Shown piece after piece: positions 54,112 through 64,000 of a DNA stretch of 64,000 nucleotides (positions are counted from its first letter, which is position 1; each line of letters begins with the position of its first letter). A program made the translations under genes and the position numbers. Location: assembly GCF_008369445.1 (NCBI RefSeq), contig NZ_VTWH01000001.1:1178001-1242000 (forward strand), read 5' to 3'. Below the pieces are notes generated by a model. The model saw only the letters and a program-made list of their open reading frames with translations. It was not told where the DNA came from and searched no databases. This DNA comes from Aureimonas fodinaquatilis (GTDB lineage Bacteria > Pseudomonadota > Alphaproteobacteria > Rhizobiales > Rhizobiaceae).

Positions 54112-55281
54112 ATGGCCGTCAGTCGTGCACAAAAAGGCCTGATCGCAGACTGGTGGTGGTCCATTGACCGCTGGTTGCTGGCTGCATTTCTGATGCTGAT
54201 GATTGGCGGCATGATGCTGTCTTTCGCGGCAAGCCCACCGGTGGCCGAGCGAATTGGTCTGGACTCATTTCACTTTGTCAAACGCCATGCCGTGTTTCTG
54301 GTGCCATGTATTGCCATTATGCTGGGCACGTCGCTGCTGACACCGCATGGCATTCGCCGTGTGTCGTTCTTCATGCTGGGCGCTTCGCTGGTCGTTATGG
54401 TGCTGGCGCTGTTTTTTGGCATGGAGGTCAAGGGTGCACGGCGCTGGATGTATTTCGGCCCGTTTGGCGTGCAGCCGTCTGAATTCATGAAGCCGGCCTT
54501 TGTGGTGGTGTGCGCATGGCTGTTTGCCGAACGCGCCAGAAGACCGGAAGTGCCGGGCAATTTGCTGTCCTTCATTCTGCTTCTGGTGGTGGCGGCCCTG
54601 CTTGTGGCCCAGCCGGATCTGGGCCAGACCATTCTGACCGCTGGTGCATGGGGTGGTCTTTTCTTCATGGCCGGCTTGCCGTGGATCTGGATTGTCATGC
54701 TGGGTTCAATCGCCGTTGTCGGCTTTCTCGGCGCCTATCTGTCATTTTCCCACGTGGCCAGCCGCATAGACCGCTTTCTGACGGGTGAGGGTGACACGTT
54801 CCAGACAGACACTGCGCGGGAAGCGATCATGCGCGGCGGCTGGTTCGGGCAAGGCCCCGGTGAAGGAACGGTCAAGCGCATTCTGCCGGACAGCCATACC
54901 GACTTTGCTTTCGCCGTCATTGCTGAAGAATTCGGCATCATAACCTGCATGCTTCTTTCGGCAATTTTCTGCTTCATCGTCATTCGCGGCCTGCAGGTGG
55001 CATTTGCGCAGCGCGATGTTTTTGCCCGTCTGGCAATCTCGGGCCTGGTCATGCTGTTTGGCATGCAGTCCATCATCAACATGGCGGTGAACCTTCAGCT
55101 CATGCCAGCCAAGGGCATGACCTTGCCGTTCATTTCCTATGGCGGCTCATCCATGCTGGCAGTGGCTATTTCTGCCGGGTTTGTGCTGGCATTGACCCGC
55201 AAACGGGCCGAAAATTCCTCGCAGATCGATAGGTTGAAAAATCGCACAATGGCGCTTGGCGGCGCCTATGGTGCGCGGTAA
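54112..55281 (+). CDS. ftsW: Septal peptidoglycan polymerase FtsW
   Basis: 389 aa SEDS-family membrane protein with about ten hydrophobic segments. [57 protein letters not shown] (split as [17 protein letters not shown]) and [10 protein letters not shown] are the typical FtsW motifs. The conserved catalytic Asp is in the PDSHTDF loop. It polymerises lipid II at the septum with FtsI. Confidence 0.96.
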   Translation: MAVSRAQKGLIADWWWSIDRWLLAAFLMLMIGGMMLSFAASPPVAERIGLDSFHFVKRHAVFLVPCIAIMLGTSLLTPHGIRRVSFFMLGASLVVMVLALFFGMEVKGARRWMYFGPFGVQPSEFMKPAFVVVCAWLFAERARRPEVPGNLLSFILLLVVAALLVAQPDLGQTILTAGAWGGLFFMAGLPWIWIVMLGSIAVVGFLGAYLSFSHVASRIDRFLTGEGDTFQTDTAREAIMRGGWFGQGPGEGTVKRILPDSHTDFAFAVIAEEFGIITCMLLSAIFCFIVIRGLQVAFAQRDVFARLAISGLVMLFGMQSIINMAVNLQLMPAKGMTLPFISYGGSSMLAVAISAGFVLALTRKRAENSSQIDRLKNRTMALGGAYGAR

Positions 55282-55285
55282 CCCC

Positions 55286-56389
55286 ATGGCAAAGCGTGTT
55301 TTGATAGCCGCAGGCGGCACTGGCGGACATTTGTTTCCGGCCCAGGCGCTGGCGCATGAACTGCAAAAGCGTGGAGCAGATGTGCATCTGGCAACAGATG
55401 ACCGTGCAGGCCGGTTCACCGGAAATTTCCCCGCAAGCGCCGTGCATCTTGTGCCTTCGGCCACATTCGGCTCTCGTCAGCCTGTGGCCATGCTGCGTTC
55501 GTTGTGGACATTGTGGCGGGGCTTTCGCACATCCAGCGCTTTGCTGCGCCAGTTGAAGCCCGATGTTACAATCGGCTTTGGCGGATACCCCACCGTGCCG
55601 CCGATGATGGCAGCAACGCAGGCCGGATGGCCGACACTGATTCACGAACAAAACGCTGTCATGGGGCGGGCAAACCGCTTTCTGGCGCGCCGGGTGATGA
55701 AAATTGCTGCCGGTATGGCGCAGGACAATCCTGTCGCGGAAATTGCCGGCAAGATTGTTGTTACCGGCAATCCGGTGCGCCCGCCAGTCTTGGAAGCGGC
55801 AACCATTCCCTATACCGCCAGCCGTAAAGGCGAGCCGTTCAATCTGGTGGTGTTCGGCGGAAGTCAGGGTGCCAGTTTCTTTTCCCAGGCCATACCGGAG
55901 GCCATTGCGCTATTGCCGGATGAGCTGGTTGCCCGATTGCGGGTTACGCAGCAGGCGCGGGCGGATGACGAAGCGGCAGTTCGGGCCTTCTATGCAGAAA
56001 AGGGCATTCCGGCAGAAGTTTCACCATTCTTTGCCGACATGGCGCAAAGAATTGCCAAGGCACATCTGGTGATCAGCCGCTCCGGCGCGTCAACCGTTTC
56101 CGAAATTGCGGTGATTGGCCGCCCGGCCATTCTGGTGCCTTACCCCTATGCGCTGGACCATGATCAGGCTGCCAATGCCGCCCGGTTGGAAGCGCAGGGC
56201 GGGGCCATCGTTGCACGGCAGGCTGAGTTGCCGCCATCGCGGCTGGCAGAGCTGATTGCAGAGATTGCCAACAATGCCGCCACAGCTGAAACCATGGCCG
56301 CTGCTGCGCGCGCAACCGGTATTCATAATGCGGCAGAGTTGCTTGCCGATCTGGTAGAGGCTATGCCCGCCCGCAAGGCCATCAGGTAA
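55286..56389 (+). CDS. murG: UDP-GlcNAc transferase MurG
   Basis: 367 aa from ATG 55286, 5 bases after ftsW. An ATG at 55268 overlapping ftsW is possible, and no strong ribosome site decides. The N-terminal loop is [39 protein letters not shown] and [12 protein letters not shown] are MurG motifs. It adds GlcNAc to lipid I to give lipid II on the cytoplasmic membrane face. It lies 28 bases before murC. Confidence 0.95.
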   Translation: MAKRVLIAAGGTGGHLFPAQALAHELQKRGADVHLATDDRAGRFTGNFPASAVHLVPSATFGSRQPVAMLRSLWTLWRGFRTSSALLRQLKPDVTIGFGGYPTVPPMMAATQAGWPTLIHEQNAVMGRANRFLARRVMKIAAGMAQDNPVAEIAGKIVVTGNPVRPPVLEAATIPYTASRKGEPFNLVVFGGSQGASFFSQAIPEAIALLPDELVARLRVTQQARADDEAAVRAFYAEKGIPAEVSPFFADMAQRIAKAHLVISRSGASTVSEIAVIGRPAILVPYPYALDHDQAANAARLEAQGGAIVARQAELPPSRLAELIAEIANNAATAETMAAAARATGIHNAAELLADLVEAMPARKAIR

Positions 56390-56417
56390 TTTTGACTTTC
56401 ACAAGGATAAACCGCTC

Positions 56418-57833
56418 ATGAAAATGCCGCCAAATATCGGTCCGGTGCACTTTATCGGCATAGGCGGCATTGGCATGAGCGGCATTGCCGAGGTGCTGGT
56501 CAACCTGGGCTATACGGTGCAGGGCTCGGACCAGAGCGAAAACGCCAATGTGCAACGTCTGCGTGAAAAAGGTGTGACAGTGCATGTTGGTCATGACGCC
56601 GCCAATCTTGGCAAGGCCGAGGTGGTTGTGGTTTCCACCGCCATTCGCCGCAGCAATCCGGAACTGGCGGCAGCACGCGAGCGATTTTTGCCAATTGTTC
56701 GCCGCGCAGAAATGCTGGCCGAACTGATGCGGTTCCGGCAGGCCATTGCCATTGGCGGCACTCATGGCAAAACCACCACCACATCCATGGTGGCGACGCT
56801 TCTGGATGCAGGCGGCATGGACCCGACAGTGGTGAATGGCGGCATTATCAACGCTTATGGCACCAACGCCCGCATGGGTGATGGTGAATGGATGGTGGTA
56901 GAGGCGGACGAATCCGACGGCACATTTTTGAAGCTGCCTGCCGATGTCGCGGTCGTGACCAATATCGACCCGGAGCATCTGGATCATTACGGCACATTTG
57001 ACAAAGTGCGGGAAGCCTTTCGCAATTTTGTTGAGAACGTGCCGTTTTACGGCTTTGCCGTCATGTGTCTTGACCATCCGGAAGTGCAGAAGATGGTGTC
57101 GGAAATTGAAGACCGGCGCGTCATCACCTATGGCGAAAACCTGCAGGCCGATGCGCGCTTTCACAATGTGCGGGTGAATGGGCCGCGCTCGGTTTTTGAT
57201 GTGACCATTCGTGATCGTGTGACGGGCGTTGTCACCGAGTTGAAAGATCTGGTGCTGCCGATGCCGGGGCGGCACAATGTGTCCAACGCCACTGCCGCCA
57301 TCGCCACCGCACACCGAATTGGCATTTCCACAGAGGCGATCTTGCGCGGTCTTGCTTCCTTTGGCGGCGTCAAACGTCGCTTCACCCACACCGGCCAGGT
57401 CAATGGTGTGGATATTTTTGATGATTACGGTCATCATCCGGTCGAAATCCGCGCAGTGCTTTCCGCCGCACGCTCGGCAGCCAGTGGCCGGGTAATCGCC
57501 GTCATGCAGCCGCACCGTTACACCCGGCTGCAAAGCCTGTTCAACGATTTTGCCGCTTGTTTCAACGATGCCGATACGGTGATTTTAACCCCGGTTTATG
57601 CTGCCGGTGAAGAGCCGATTGAAGGTATCAATTCCGACAGTCTGCTGGAGCGGTTGAAACTGGGCGGTCACCGGCATTCGCAATTGGTGACGGGGCCAGG
57701 TGAAATTGCACCACTGGTTGCGAAAATTGCTGAACCCGGAGACATGGTTGTGTTTCTGGGTGCAGGCTCTATCACCCAATGGGCCTATGCGCTGCCCGAC
57801 GAATTGCGCGCATTGTCGCAGAAGTCTGCGTGA
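56418..57833 (+). CDS. murC: UDP-MurNAc L-alanine ligase MurC
   Basis: 471 aa. The N-terminal fold is [17 protein letters not shown], the ATP loop [14 protein letters not shown], then [31 protein letters not shown] and QPHRYTRLQ, all MurC-typical. It adds the first L-Ala. The Shine-Dalgarno is AAGGAT. The stop overlaps murB as TGATG. Confidence 0.97.
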   Translation: MKMPPNIGPVHFIGIGGIGMSGIAEVLVNLGYTVQGSDQSENANVQRLREKGVTVHVGHDAANLGKAEVVVVSTAIRRSNPELAAARERFLPIVRRAEMLAELMRFRQAIAIGGTHGKTTTTSMVATLLDAGGMDPTVVNGGIINAYGTNARMGDGEWMVVEADESDGTFLKLPADVAVVTNIDPEHLDHYGTFDKVREAFRNFVENVPFYGFAVMCLDHPEVQKMVSEIEDRRVITYGENLQADARFHNVRVNGPRSVFDVTIRDRVTGVVTELKDLVLPMPGRHNVSNATAAIATAHRIGISTEAILRGLASFGGVKRRFTHTGQVNGVDIFDDYGHHPVEIRAVLSAARSAASGRVIAVMQPHRYTRLQSLFNDFAACFNDADTVILTPVYAAGEEPIEGINSDSLLERLKLGGHRHSQLVTGPGEIAPLVAKIAEPGDMVVFLGAGSITQWAYALPDELRALSQKSA

Positions 57834-58780
57834 TGGACGGGTCCGGGTTGCTGAACGGGATTGCGCTGCCACCCTTGCGTGGCAAGCTGACCCCAGACGC
57901 GCCAATGGACAAGATTACGTGGTTTCGCACTGGCGGCTGTGCCGAATTGCTGTTTCAACCGGCTGATGAAGACGATCTGGCAGCGCTGCTTGCGGCGCTT
58001 CCGATGGAAATTCCAGTCACAATTGTTGGCATCGGCTCCAATCTGATGGTGCGAGATGGCGGCATAAAAGGCGTGGTCATCCGCCTTCCACCCAAGGGCT
58101 TCGGGGCGGTAGAGCTTCTGCCGGATGGTCAATTGCAGGTTGGCGCAGGCGCTTCGGACAAGCGGGTGGCAGCCGTCGCACTTGAAGCGGGCCTGGGCGG
58201 ATTTCATTTCCTGCATGGCATTCCCGGCTCGATAGGGGGTGCTCTGCGTATGAATGCCGGGGCCAATGGCGTGGAAATGGCTGAACGCTTTGTTTCTGCA
58301 AGGGCGGTGGACCGGCGGGGCGTCGTGCATCAATTGAACGCTGAGGCGATGGCATACCGGTATCGTCACTCAGGTGCACCGGATGACTTGATTTTTACAC
58401 AATGCGTTCTGCAAGGGCCGACAGACAGTGCCGCTTCGATAAAAGCCGCAATGGATGCAGTGCAGCATCACCGTGAAACGGCCCAGCCGGTGCGTGAAAA
58501 AACTGGCGGCTCGACCTTCAAAAACCCGGATGGAACGTCAGCCTGGAAAGAGGTTGACCGGGCGGGATGCCGCGGCTTTCGAATTGGTGATGCGCTGATG
58601 TCCCAGATGCACTGCAACTTCATGATCAATGCCGGGAACGCCAGCGGTCATGACCTTGAGCTGTTGGGCGAAACGGTTCGCCGTCGTGTTTTCGAAACGT
58701 CCGGAATTTTGCTGGAATGGGAAATTCAACGCATTGGCGCATTCGAGCCGGGGCGGGAAGTTGCGCCGTTCATCCCCTAA
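57833..58780 (+). CDS. murB: UDP-N-acetylenolpyruvoylglucosamine reductase MurB
   Basis: 315 aa from ATG 57833, which overlaps the murC stop. An upstream in-frame ATG is inside murC. The FAD-binding domain has [24 protein letters not shown] and [16 protein letters not shown]. The catalytic region has YRYRHSG and the [10 protein letters not shown] Ser, with [12 protein letters not shown] near the end. It reduces enolpyruvyl-UDP-GlcNAc to UDP-MurNAc. A repeat copy begins 2 bases after the stop. Confidence 0.96.
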   Translation: MDGSGLLNGIALPPLRGKLTPDAPMDKITWFRTGGCAELLFQPADEDDLAALLAALPMEIPVTIVGIGSNLMVRDGGIKGVVIRLPPKGFGAVELLPDGQLQVGAGASDKRVAAVALEAGLGGFHFLHGIPGSIGGALRMNAGANGVEMAERFVSARAVDRRGVVHQLNAEAMAYRYRHSGAPDDLIFTQCVLQGPTDSAASIKAAMDAVQHHRETAQPVREKTGGSTFKNPDGTSAWKEVDRAGCRGFRIGDALMSQMHCNFMINAGNASGHDLELLGETVRRRVFETSGILLEWEIQRIGAFEPGREVAPFIP

Positions 58781-58782
58781 GG

Positions 58783-58876
58783 GCATTTCCGGTGAAACTG
58801 ACCTGACGCATCGGCAGACCAATGCGGCGAAATGAACTGCCGGTCTGCCGTGGAGCGCCATTCGATCACCTGAAAC
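58783..58876 (-). repeat. Dispersed repeat copy 8 (reverse orientation)
   Basis: Hairpin B comes first (GCATTTCCGGTGAAACTGAC at 58783, ending ACCAATGCGGC near 58828), then hairpin A as TGGAGCGCC and TTCGATCACCTGAAAC (to 58876). This is the same reverse arrangement as copy 7. It separates murB from the ddlB block. An extra short hairpin GGCAGACC-GGTCTGCC crosses its middle. Confidence 0.65.
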
Positions 58877-58956
58877 TATCCAGGGTAGTTTTGGTGAATT
58901 GGTAAACGCATTCTTTTCAAATTCACTTACGATTTTCTTTCCAACTGCCGCTGAGA

Positions 58957-58971
58957 TTAACCACCGCTTAA
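58957..58971. promoter_or_regulatory. Perfect CtrA box upstream of ddlB-ftsQ-ftsA
   Basis: TTAA-CCACCGC-TTAA, followed by CC, matches the CtrA consensus TTAA-N7-TTAACC exactly. It lies 56 bases before the ddlB start, in the 246-base gap after murB, and suggests a cell-cycle-controlled internal promoter. Confidence 0.65.
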
Positions 58972-59026
58972 CCATCACGGAAGCATGAATGGTTTGTGTA
59001 ACCTTCTGCGATGGAGTGTGGATTCG

Positions 59027-59941
59027 ATGCAGCAGCATGTGGCAGTTCTGATGGGCGGCATGTCCAGTGAAAGACCGGTCAGTCTTTCGTCGGGCAAGGC
59101 CTGCGCTGCTGCTTTGCAGGCAGAAGGTTATCGCGTTACCGAACTGGATGTCGGGCGCGACATTGCCTCGGTGTTGACCGAGCTGCGGCCCGATGTGGCA
59201 TTCAACGCATTGCACGGCCCGTTCGGGGAAGATGGCACCATTCAGGGTGTTCTTGAATATCTGGAAATTCCCTACACGCATTCCGGCGTGCTGGCGTCTG
59301 CCCTGGCCATGAATAAGGAAAAGGCCAAGCTGGTTGCTTCCAATGCCGGGGTTGGCGTGGCGCAATCCATGCTGGTGGACCGGCTGGAAGTGGCGCGCGG
59401 CCACGTCATGCCCACGCCCTACGTGGTCAAGCCGGTGGCGGAAGGCTCCAGCTTTGGCGTTGTTATTGTGCGTGAAGATCAGGCGCACCCGCCGCAGCAA
59501 CTTTCAGCAGTTGATTGGACATTTGGCGACACAGTTATGGTGGAGCGCTACATTCCCGGTCGCGAGCTGACATGTGCAGTCATGCATGATGTGGTTCTGG
59601 GCGTCTGTGAAATCGTGTCCAATGACCATGCCTTTTATGATTATGATGCGAAATATGCACCGGGCGGCTCGACGCATGTTGTGCCGGCGCCATTGCCTGA
59701 CGCGGTAACAGCCAGAGTGCACGAATATGCCCTTGCTGCGCACCGCGCCCTTGGTTGCCGAGGCGTTTCGCGCTCGGACTTTCGTTACAACGACCAATTG
59801 GATGAGGTTATCTGGCTGGAAATCAACACCCAGCCGGGAATGACCCCCACATCGCTCGTTCCGGATATCGCTGCGGTTTACGGTCTGCCATTCGGCAAGC
59901 TGCTTGACTGGATGGTGAGGGACGCCTCATGCAAGCGGTAA
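59027..59941 (+). CDS. ddlB: D-alanine-D-alanine ligase DdlB
   Basis: 304 aa from ATG 59027, preceded by GGAG at 10 bases. An ATG at 58985 would add 14 residues not usual in the family. ATP-grasp enzyme with [43 protein letters not shown], and [13 protein letters not shown]. It makes the D-Ala-D-Ala used by MurF. It overlaps ftsQ by 13 bases. Confidence 0.95.
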   Translation: MQQHVAVLMGGMSSERPVSLSSGKACAAALQAEGYRVTELDVGRDIASVLTELRPDVAFNALHGPFGEDGTIQGVLEYLEIPYTHSGVLASALAMNKEKAKLVASNAGVGVAQSMLVDRLEVARGHVMPTPYVVKPVAEGSSFGVVIVREDQAHPPQQLSAVDWTFGDTVMVERYIPGRELTCAVMHDVVLGVCEIVSNDHAFYDYDAKYAPGGSTHVVPAPLPDAVTARVHEYALAAHRALGCRGVSRSDFRYNDQLDEVIWLEINTQPGMTPTSLVPDIAAVYGLPFGKLLDWMVRDASCKR

Positions 59942-60837
59942 GACAACCTCCACGCAATGCCGACATGCGGCCAATGAGCCGGGCTATCATGCGCGCACAT
60001 ATTCTGCTGCGCCGCTTTTCCGGTTACGCCCGCACATGCCAGGAATTTCCGCTGCCAAGATTTTCGGTGCTGGCAACGGTGGTGCTGGGATCAAGCCTTT
60101 TATACGGCGTCACTTCGGGTGGGCACACGGGCCTGGTGATTGACACTCTGGCAGAGCCAATGGGTTTTGCCATTGATCAGGTTGATGTCAGCGGCAACTC
60201 CGAAACCTCGCAGATTGATATCCTGCAAGCAATTTACACTGTTGGTGCGCAAACCCTGCCGGCATTGGACGTTGTGCATGCGCGTCAGGCGCTGGAGGAA
60301 ATGCCGTGGGTGGAAAGCGCCTCGATCAGTAAAGTCTATCCGGGCCAGGTCATCGTCGAGATTGTTGAGAAACAGCCATTTGCCATCTGGCAGCATGGTC
60401 AGGATCTGGTGATTGTGGACCGCAGTGGCAAGCCAATCGTTGATTTTGCCACCACACGCTACACCGAGCTGCCATTGGTTGTCGGTGCCGGCGCCGATAA
60501 GGCCGCGGCAGATTTTCTCGACTATATCGAACTGGTGCCTGAGCTGAAGCCGCGCGTTACGGCATACATTCGTGTGGGGCAGCGCCGGTGGGACCTGCGG
60601 CTGGACAATGGCGTGACAATCCGCCTGCCAGAAAATGATGCGGTTGAAGCGGCAGCGGAAGTCGTGCGGATGGACCGCCAATATGGATTGCTTTCGCGCG
60701 ATATTGCTTCGGTGGATATGCGTTTGACGGACAGAGTGACTGTGAAGCTGACGCCGGAGGCAATGGCCCGGCGGGAAGCTGCCATGGCCGAGCGTGCAAG
60801 AGTTGCCAGACAGGCAAGAAGGGAGAACCCGGCATGA
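59929..60837 (+). CDS. ftsQ: Cell division protein FtsQ
   Basis: 302 aa. A basic cytoplasmic N-terminus (~1-42) is followed by one membrane segment ([17 protein letters not shown]) and a POTRA domain (~75-145: [16 protein letters not shown] and [21 protein letters not shown], both typical). The beta domain then extends to ~275. FtsQ links FtsL/FtsB to the divisome. GAGGG lies 7 bases before the start. It overlaps ftsA by ATGA. Confidence 0.94.
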   Translation: MQAVRQPPRNADMRPMSRAIMRAHILLRRFSGYARTCQEFPLPRFSVLATVVLGSSLLYGVTSGGHTGLVIDTLAEPMGFAIDQVDVSGNSETSQIDILQAIYTVGAQTLPALDVVHARQALEEMPWVESASISKVYPGQVIVEIVEKQPFAIWQHGQDLVIVDRSGKPIVDFATTRYTELPLVVGAGADKAAADFLDYIELVPELKPRVTAYIRVGQRRWDLRLDNGVTIRLPENDAVEAAAEVVRMDRQYGLLSRDIASVDMRLTDRVTVKLTPEAMARREAAMAERARVARQARRENPA

Positions 60838-62162
60838 GCCTGTTTCTGGGTATGAAAGATTCTCTGCCGCGTATTGAAAAGCTTTCGCCGCGTCGCACGC
60901 ACCTGTTCTCGATCCTCGATGTAGGATCTTCCAAGGTGACATGCCTGATTGCGCGCCTGCGCCCGCGCCCGGAAAGTGAAGTGCTGCCTCACCGCACACA
61001 TGTGGCAGAGGTGATTGGCATTGGTCACCAGCGATCACGCGGCATCAAGTCCGGCGTGGTGGTGGATCTGGCGGCGGCGGAGCAATCCATTCGCGCCTGT
61101 GTGGACGCTGCCGAGCGGCAGGCCGGGCTGACGATTGAAAGTCTGATTGTTTCCGTAACGTCCGGGCGGCTGAAAAGCATGCGCGGCACGGCAGAAATGA
61201 CCATTGCCGGTAACGAGGTGGCGCAGAATGATCTTCGCCGTGTGCTGAACCAGTCTGCGCGCACGCAAATGGCGCCGGGCCGCGTTGCACTGCACTCTGT
61301 GCCCTTTGATCTTTCGCTGGATGGTGAAAACGGTCTGGATGATCCTGTTGGCATGGTTGGTGAAGTGCTGGGCGCGGAACTGCATGTGCTGACAGCCGAA
61401 GAAACGCCGTTGCGCAATCTGGAAGCAGCCATCAACCGCGCGCATCTGGTTGTCGAGGCTTTTGTGGCTGCGCCCTTTGCCTCCGGCCTTGCAACGCTGG
61501 TTGAAGATGAAGCGCGCATGGGCTCCGCCTGTATTGATATGGGCGCTGGCACAACCACGATATCGATATTCCAGAACGGGCACTTTGCCTATGCCGACGC
61601 TGTGGCAATGGGCGGACAGCACATCACCATGGATCTGGCGCGCGGGCTTTCAATCCGCCCCGAACAGGCCGAGCGTCTGAAGGTCATGCATGGCAATGCG
61701 CTGACCGAGCTTCTGGAAGATGGCGAGCCTGTAACTGTTGAAGCTTTGGCGGATGATGACGGGGAAGGCGAAATTCACGTTTCGCGCTCGCTTATTGCCC
61801 GGATTGTTCGCCCTCGGGTGGAAGAAACTCTGGAATTGATTCGTGACCGCCTGGGAAGTTCCGGGCTGGGTCATGTGATTGGCAAGCGCGTGGTTTTGAC
61901 CGGCGGTGCCAGCCAGCTTGCCGGAATGTCGGGAGCAGCCAGGGAAATTCTGCAACGCAATGTCCGGCTGGGGCGACCAGTTGGCGTTTCCGGTTTGAGC
62001 ACAGCCAACAAAAGCCCGGCTTTTTCAACGTCGGTCGGCTTGCTCATCTACCCGCAGATTGCCTGGCAGGAATATGTGGCGGAAACCTCACCTCTGGATT
62101 TTGCTTTCGACGAGAAAACCCGTGTCGGAAGAATTGGCTCATGGTTGAGGCGAAGTTTTTAG
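60834..62162 (+). CDS. ftsA: Cell division protein FtsA
   Basis: 442 aa actin-like ATPase. SILDVGSSKVTCLIARL is phosphate loop 1; a 1C (SHS2) domain follows. CIDMGAGTTTISIF is phosphate loop 2, and VVLTGGASQLAGM the adenosine motif. The C-terminus ends in an amphipathic helix (GRIGSWLRRSF), which tethers FtsZ filaments to the membrane. Its 3' end is 129 bases before ftsZ. Confidence 0.96.
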   Translation: MSLFLGMKDSLPRIEKLSPRRTHLFSILDVGSSKVTCLIARLRPRPESEVLPHRTHVAEVIGIGHQRSRGIKSGVVVDLAAAEQSIRACVDAAERQAGLTIESLIVSVTSGRLKSMRGTAEMTIAGNEVAQNDLRRVLNQSARTQMAPGRVALHSVPFDLSLDGENGLDDPVGMVGEVLGAELHVLTAEETPLRNLEAAINRAHLVVEAFVAAPFASGLATLVEDEARMGSACIDMGAGTTTISIFQNGHFAYADAVAMGGQHITMDLARGLSIRPEQAERLKVMHGNALTELLEDGEPVTVEALADDDGEGEIHVSRSLIARIVRPRVEETLELIRDRLGSSGLGHVIGKRVVLTGGASQLAGMSGAAREILQRNVRLGRPVGVSGLSTANKSPAFSTSVGLLIYPQIAWQEYVAETSPLDFAFDEKTRVGRIGSWLRRSF

Positions 62163-62291
62163 CGTTTTGAACTTGCCGCGCAAGTTTCACGCGGGGCAGC
62201 GAAAGTATGGTGCGCAGTACGCACTGGCATGAATCAAATCAAAAAGGGCCGGCGCGGCGAGGCGGCCAACTGCGAAAAGGAACCTTTGGAT
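62163..62291. other. ftsA-ftsZ gap with small hairpins
   Basis: Contains AACTTG-CCGCG-CAAGTT (62170-62186) and GTGCG-N5-CGCAC-like pairing near 62211-62226. No gene and no CtrA consensus seen. An ftsZ-specific promoter could be here. Confidence 0.35.
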
Positions 62292-63830
62292 ATGAGCATC
62301 AACCTCCAGAAGCCGGACATTACCGAGCTTAAGCCCCGCATCACCGTGTTTGGTGTAGGCGGCGGTGGCTGCAATGCTGTGAACAACATGATCAATGCTG
62401 GGCTGGAAGGCGTGGAGTTCGTTATCGCCAATACCGATGCCCAGGCACTGCGCTCGTCACGCGCAGAGCGCGTCATTCAGATGGGCGTCGCTGTAACCGA
62501 AGGTCTCGGTGCAGGTTCCCAGCCGGAAGTTGGCCGCGCCGCTGCTGAAGAATCACTGGATGAGATCTGCGACCATCTGCTTGGCTCGCATATGTGCTTC
62601 GTAACCGCCGGCATGGGCGGTGGTACCGGCACCGGTGCTGCACCTGTTGTGGCACGCGCCGCTCGGGAAAAAGGCATTCTGACAGTTGGCGTGGTGACCA
62701 AGCCTTTCCACTTTGAAGGCCAGCGCCGTCTGCGCATTGCCGAGCAGGGCATTGAAGAACTGCAGAAGAATGTGGACACGCTGATCGTTATTCCGAATCA
62801 GAATCTGTTCCGCATCGCCAATGACAAGACCACCTTTGCCGATGCATTCGGCATGGCAGATCAGGTTCTGTATTCCGGCGTGGCATGCATTACCGACCTG
62901 ATGGTCAAGGAAGGCCTGATCAACCTGGACTTTGCCGATGTGCGCTCTGTGATGCGTGAAATGGGCAAGGCAATGATGGGCACGGGCGAAGCTTCCGGCG
63001 AAGGCCGCGCAATGGCTGCCGCTGAAGCGGCAATTGCCAATCCGCTGCTGGACGAAACGTCGATGAAGGGTGCGAAAGGCCTGCTGATTTCAATCACCGG
63101 TGGTCGCGACCTGACGCTGTTCGAAGTTGATGAAGCGGCTACCCGCATTCGCGAAGAAGTTGATCAGGATGCCAACATCATTCTGGGTGCAACATTTGAC
63201 GAAAACCTCGAAGGCGTGATCCGCGTTTCTGTTGTTGCCACCGGCATCGACAAAACTGCTGCAGAAGCTTTTGACCGTCCTGCAGAGATGCGCCCGGTTG
63301 CAGCGCCTGCACCACGCGCCGCACCCGTTGCACCTCCGGTTCAGGAAGCCCCGGGGTTTGCTCAGCCAACGGCTCAGTCATTTGGGCAGCCCGCCGCACA
63401 GGTGCCTTCGCTGGGTGCCGAGCTGGAAGATGACTTCACCGCGGCTCTGGAAGCTGAAATTTCCATGGTTGCACCACAGGTTTCTCCGCGCACTGTGCAG
63501 ACACCGGCTCAGACCCGGCTGCCACGTGTGGAAGATTTTCCACCAGTGGTTCAGGCGGAGATGGACCGTCATAATGGTATGGATGCCGGCAATGAGCGCG
63601 GTGCGCTTGGCCTTATCCGCAAGCTGACGAGCGGCCTTTCCCGTCGCGAGGTTGAGGGTGATGATGCATATGCGGCGCCGGTAGAGCGTCGCCCTGCACC
63701 GGAGCACAACCCATACGCCAATCGGCGTGTTGCGGCAGACTCAGCGGCTCGCCCTTACAGCCAGCCAAGGCAGCAGACCGACGAAGAGCAGCTGGAAATC
63801 CCGGCATTCCTGCGTCGCCAGTCCAACTGA
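62292..63830 (+). CDS. ftsZ: Cell division protein FtsZ
   Basis: 512 aa from ATG 62292 (AAGGA upstream). An in-frame ATG at 62229 would give an unusual basic extension. The tubulin-like GTPase has [14 protein letters not shown], the GGGTGTG signature, NTDAQAL and the [12 protein letters not shown]7-loop region. A long Ala/Pro-rich linker (~325-490) precedes the conserved C-terminal peptide (EIPAFLRRQ) that binds FtsA. Length is shorter than the rhizobial FtsZ1 I know (about 570-590), but all parts are present. It forms the division ring. Confidence 0.97.
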   Translation: MSINLQKPDITELKPRITVFGVGGGGCNAVNNMINAGLEGVEFVIANTDAQALRSSRAERVIQMGVAVTEGLGAGSQPEVGRAAAEESLDEICDHLLGSHMCFVTAGMGGGTGTGAAPVVARAAREKGILTVGVVTKPFHFEGQRRLRIAEQGIEELQKNVDTLIVIPNQNLFRIANDKTTFADAFGMADQVLYSGVACITDLMVKEGLINLDFADVRSVMREMGKAMMGTGEASGEGRAMAAAEAAIANPLLDETSMKGAKGLLISITGGRDLTLFEVDEAATRIREEVDQDANIILGATFDENLEGVIRVSVVATGIDKTAAEAFDRPAEMRPVAAPAPRAAPVAPPVQEAPGFAQPTAQSFGQPAAQVPSLGAELEDDFTAALEAEISMVAPQVSPRTVQTPAQTRLPRVEDFPPVVQAEMDRHNGMDAGNERGALGLIRKLTSGLSRREVEGDDAYAAPVERRPAPEHNPYANRRVAADSAARPYSQPRQQTDEEQLEIPAFLRRQSN

Positions 63831-63868
63831 GTGTAACAAACCGTTCACAAAAATAGCGATTGTTACCA

Positions 63869-63904
63869 TCGACCCGCACCGCAAGGTGCGGGTCGATTTT
63901 GTTT
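63869..63904 (+). terminator. Strong rho-independent terminator after ftsZ
   Basis: Perfect 12-bp stem TCGACCCGCACC / GGTGCGGGTCGA, loop GCAA, followed by TTTTGTTT. It ends the dcw cluster. Confidence 0.93.
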
Positions 63905-63925
63905 AAGGTACTGAAAAATATGAGA

Positions 63926-63940
63926 TTTACCTTCGGTTAA
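63926..63940. promoter_or_regulatory. CtrA-like box for the next gene
   Basis: TTTA-CCTTCGG-TTAA, one mismatch from TTAA-N7-TTAA, in the leader of the gene beyond the window. lpxC commonly follows ftsZ in this group. No coding sequence begins before base 64000. Confidence 0.35.
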
Positions 63941-64000
63941 GCAAGTTTTCGGTAACATGGGGTAAAGAAGCGTGATTTGGCCAACAGCCTGCTAAACCCT

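Noticed and set aside
1-64000. Insertion sequences, prophage, integrases or tRNA-flanked island
   Set aside because: No transposase, integrase or phage motif and no tRNA gene was seen. The window looks like a core chromosome region apart from the dispersed repeats.

Overview
The window reads as chromosomal DNA of an alphaproteobacterium, most likely of the order Hyphomicrobiales (Rhizobiales). Pointers are the order amidase / lytic transglycosylase / rnpB / mraZ-to-ftsZ, an ArsR-methyltransferase fusion next to metF, an HWE-family histidine kinase, CtrA-type boxes (TTAA-N7-TTAA) near division genes, and a dispersed two-hairpin intergenic repeat resembling the mosaic elements of rhizobia. The species cannot be named from the sequence alone.

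Layout. (1) 1-19854, minus strand: a glycine-betaine degradation island. GbcAB converts betaine to dimethylglycine, DgcAB with an electron-transfer flavoprotein converts that to sarcosine, SoxBDAG converts sarcosine to glycine, and a serine dehydratase converts serine to pyruvate. A GbdR-like regulator is included, and a complete nickel ABC importer (nikABCDE) lies in the middle. (2) 19990-22802, plus strand: a TPP-riboswitch-controlled thiOSGE operon. (3) 23109-30313: a GntR/HutC regulator, an alpha/beta hydrolase, a secreted RNase T2 with a changed catalytic site, a Dabb protein, the ABC-F factor EttA, and an HWE sensor kinase with a single-domain response regulator. (4) 30391-34299: a 1302-aa surface or secreted protein with Ig-like repeats, seven FG-GAP repeats and RTX motifs. 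(5) 34562-38671: DedA, a DUF2293-like protein, the ArsR-methyltransferase fusion, MetF, a 28-residue membrane peptide gene and a DUF4112 protein. (6) 38749-44182: cell-wall enzymes (MltB-type transglycosylase, GH25 lipoprotein, AmpD-type amidase, SLT transglycosylase), with a proline-rich mini-lipoprotein, a TerB/J-domain protein and a DUF1801 protein. (7) 44274-44675: RNase P RNA. (8) 45024-63830: the complete dcw cluster mraZ-rsmH-ftsL-ftsI-murE-murF-mraY-murD-ftsW-murG-murC-murB-ddlB-ftsQ-ftsA-ftsZ, ending in a strong terminator.

The most notable non-genic signal is a roughly 95-100 bp element made of two different hairpins (A then B), with about eight copies here in both orientations. One copy supplies the end of the RNase T2 gene, one forms the C-terminal tail of SoxD, and two split the dcw cluster into blocks. 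Other points worth following up are the Glu-to-Gln change in RNase T2, the missing second cluster cysteine in DgcA, a NikR-like operator that helps fix the nikA start, and the kinase/regulator pair directly upstream of the propeller protein.
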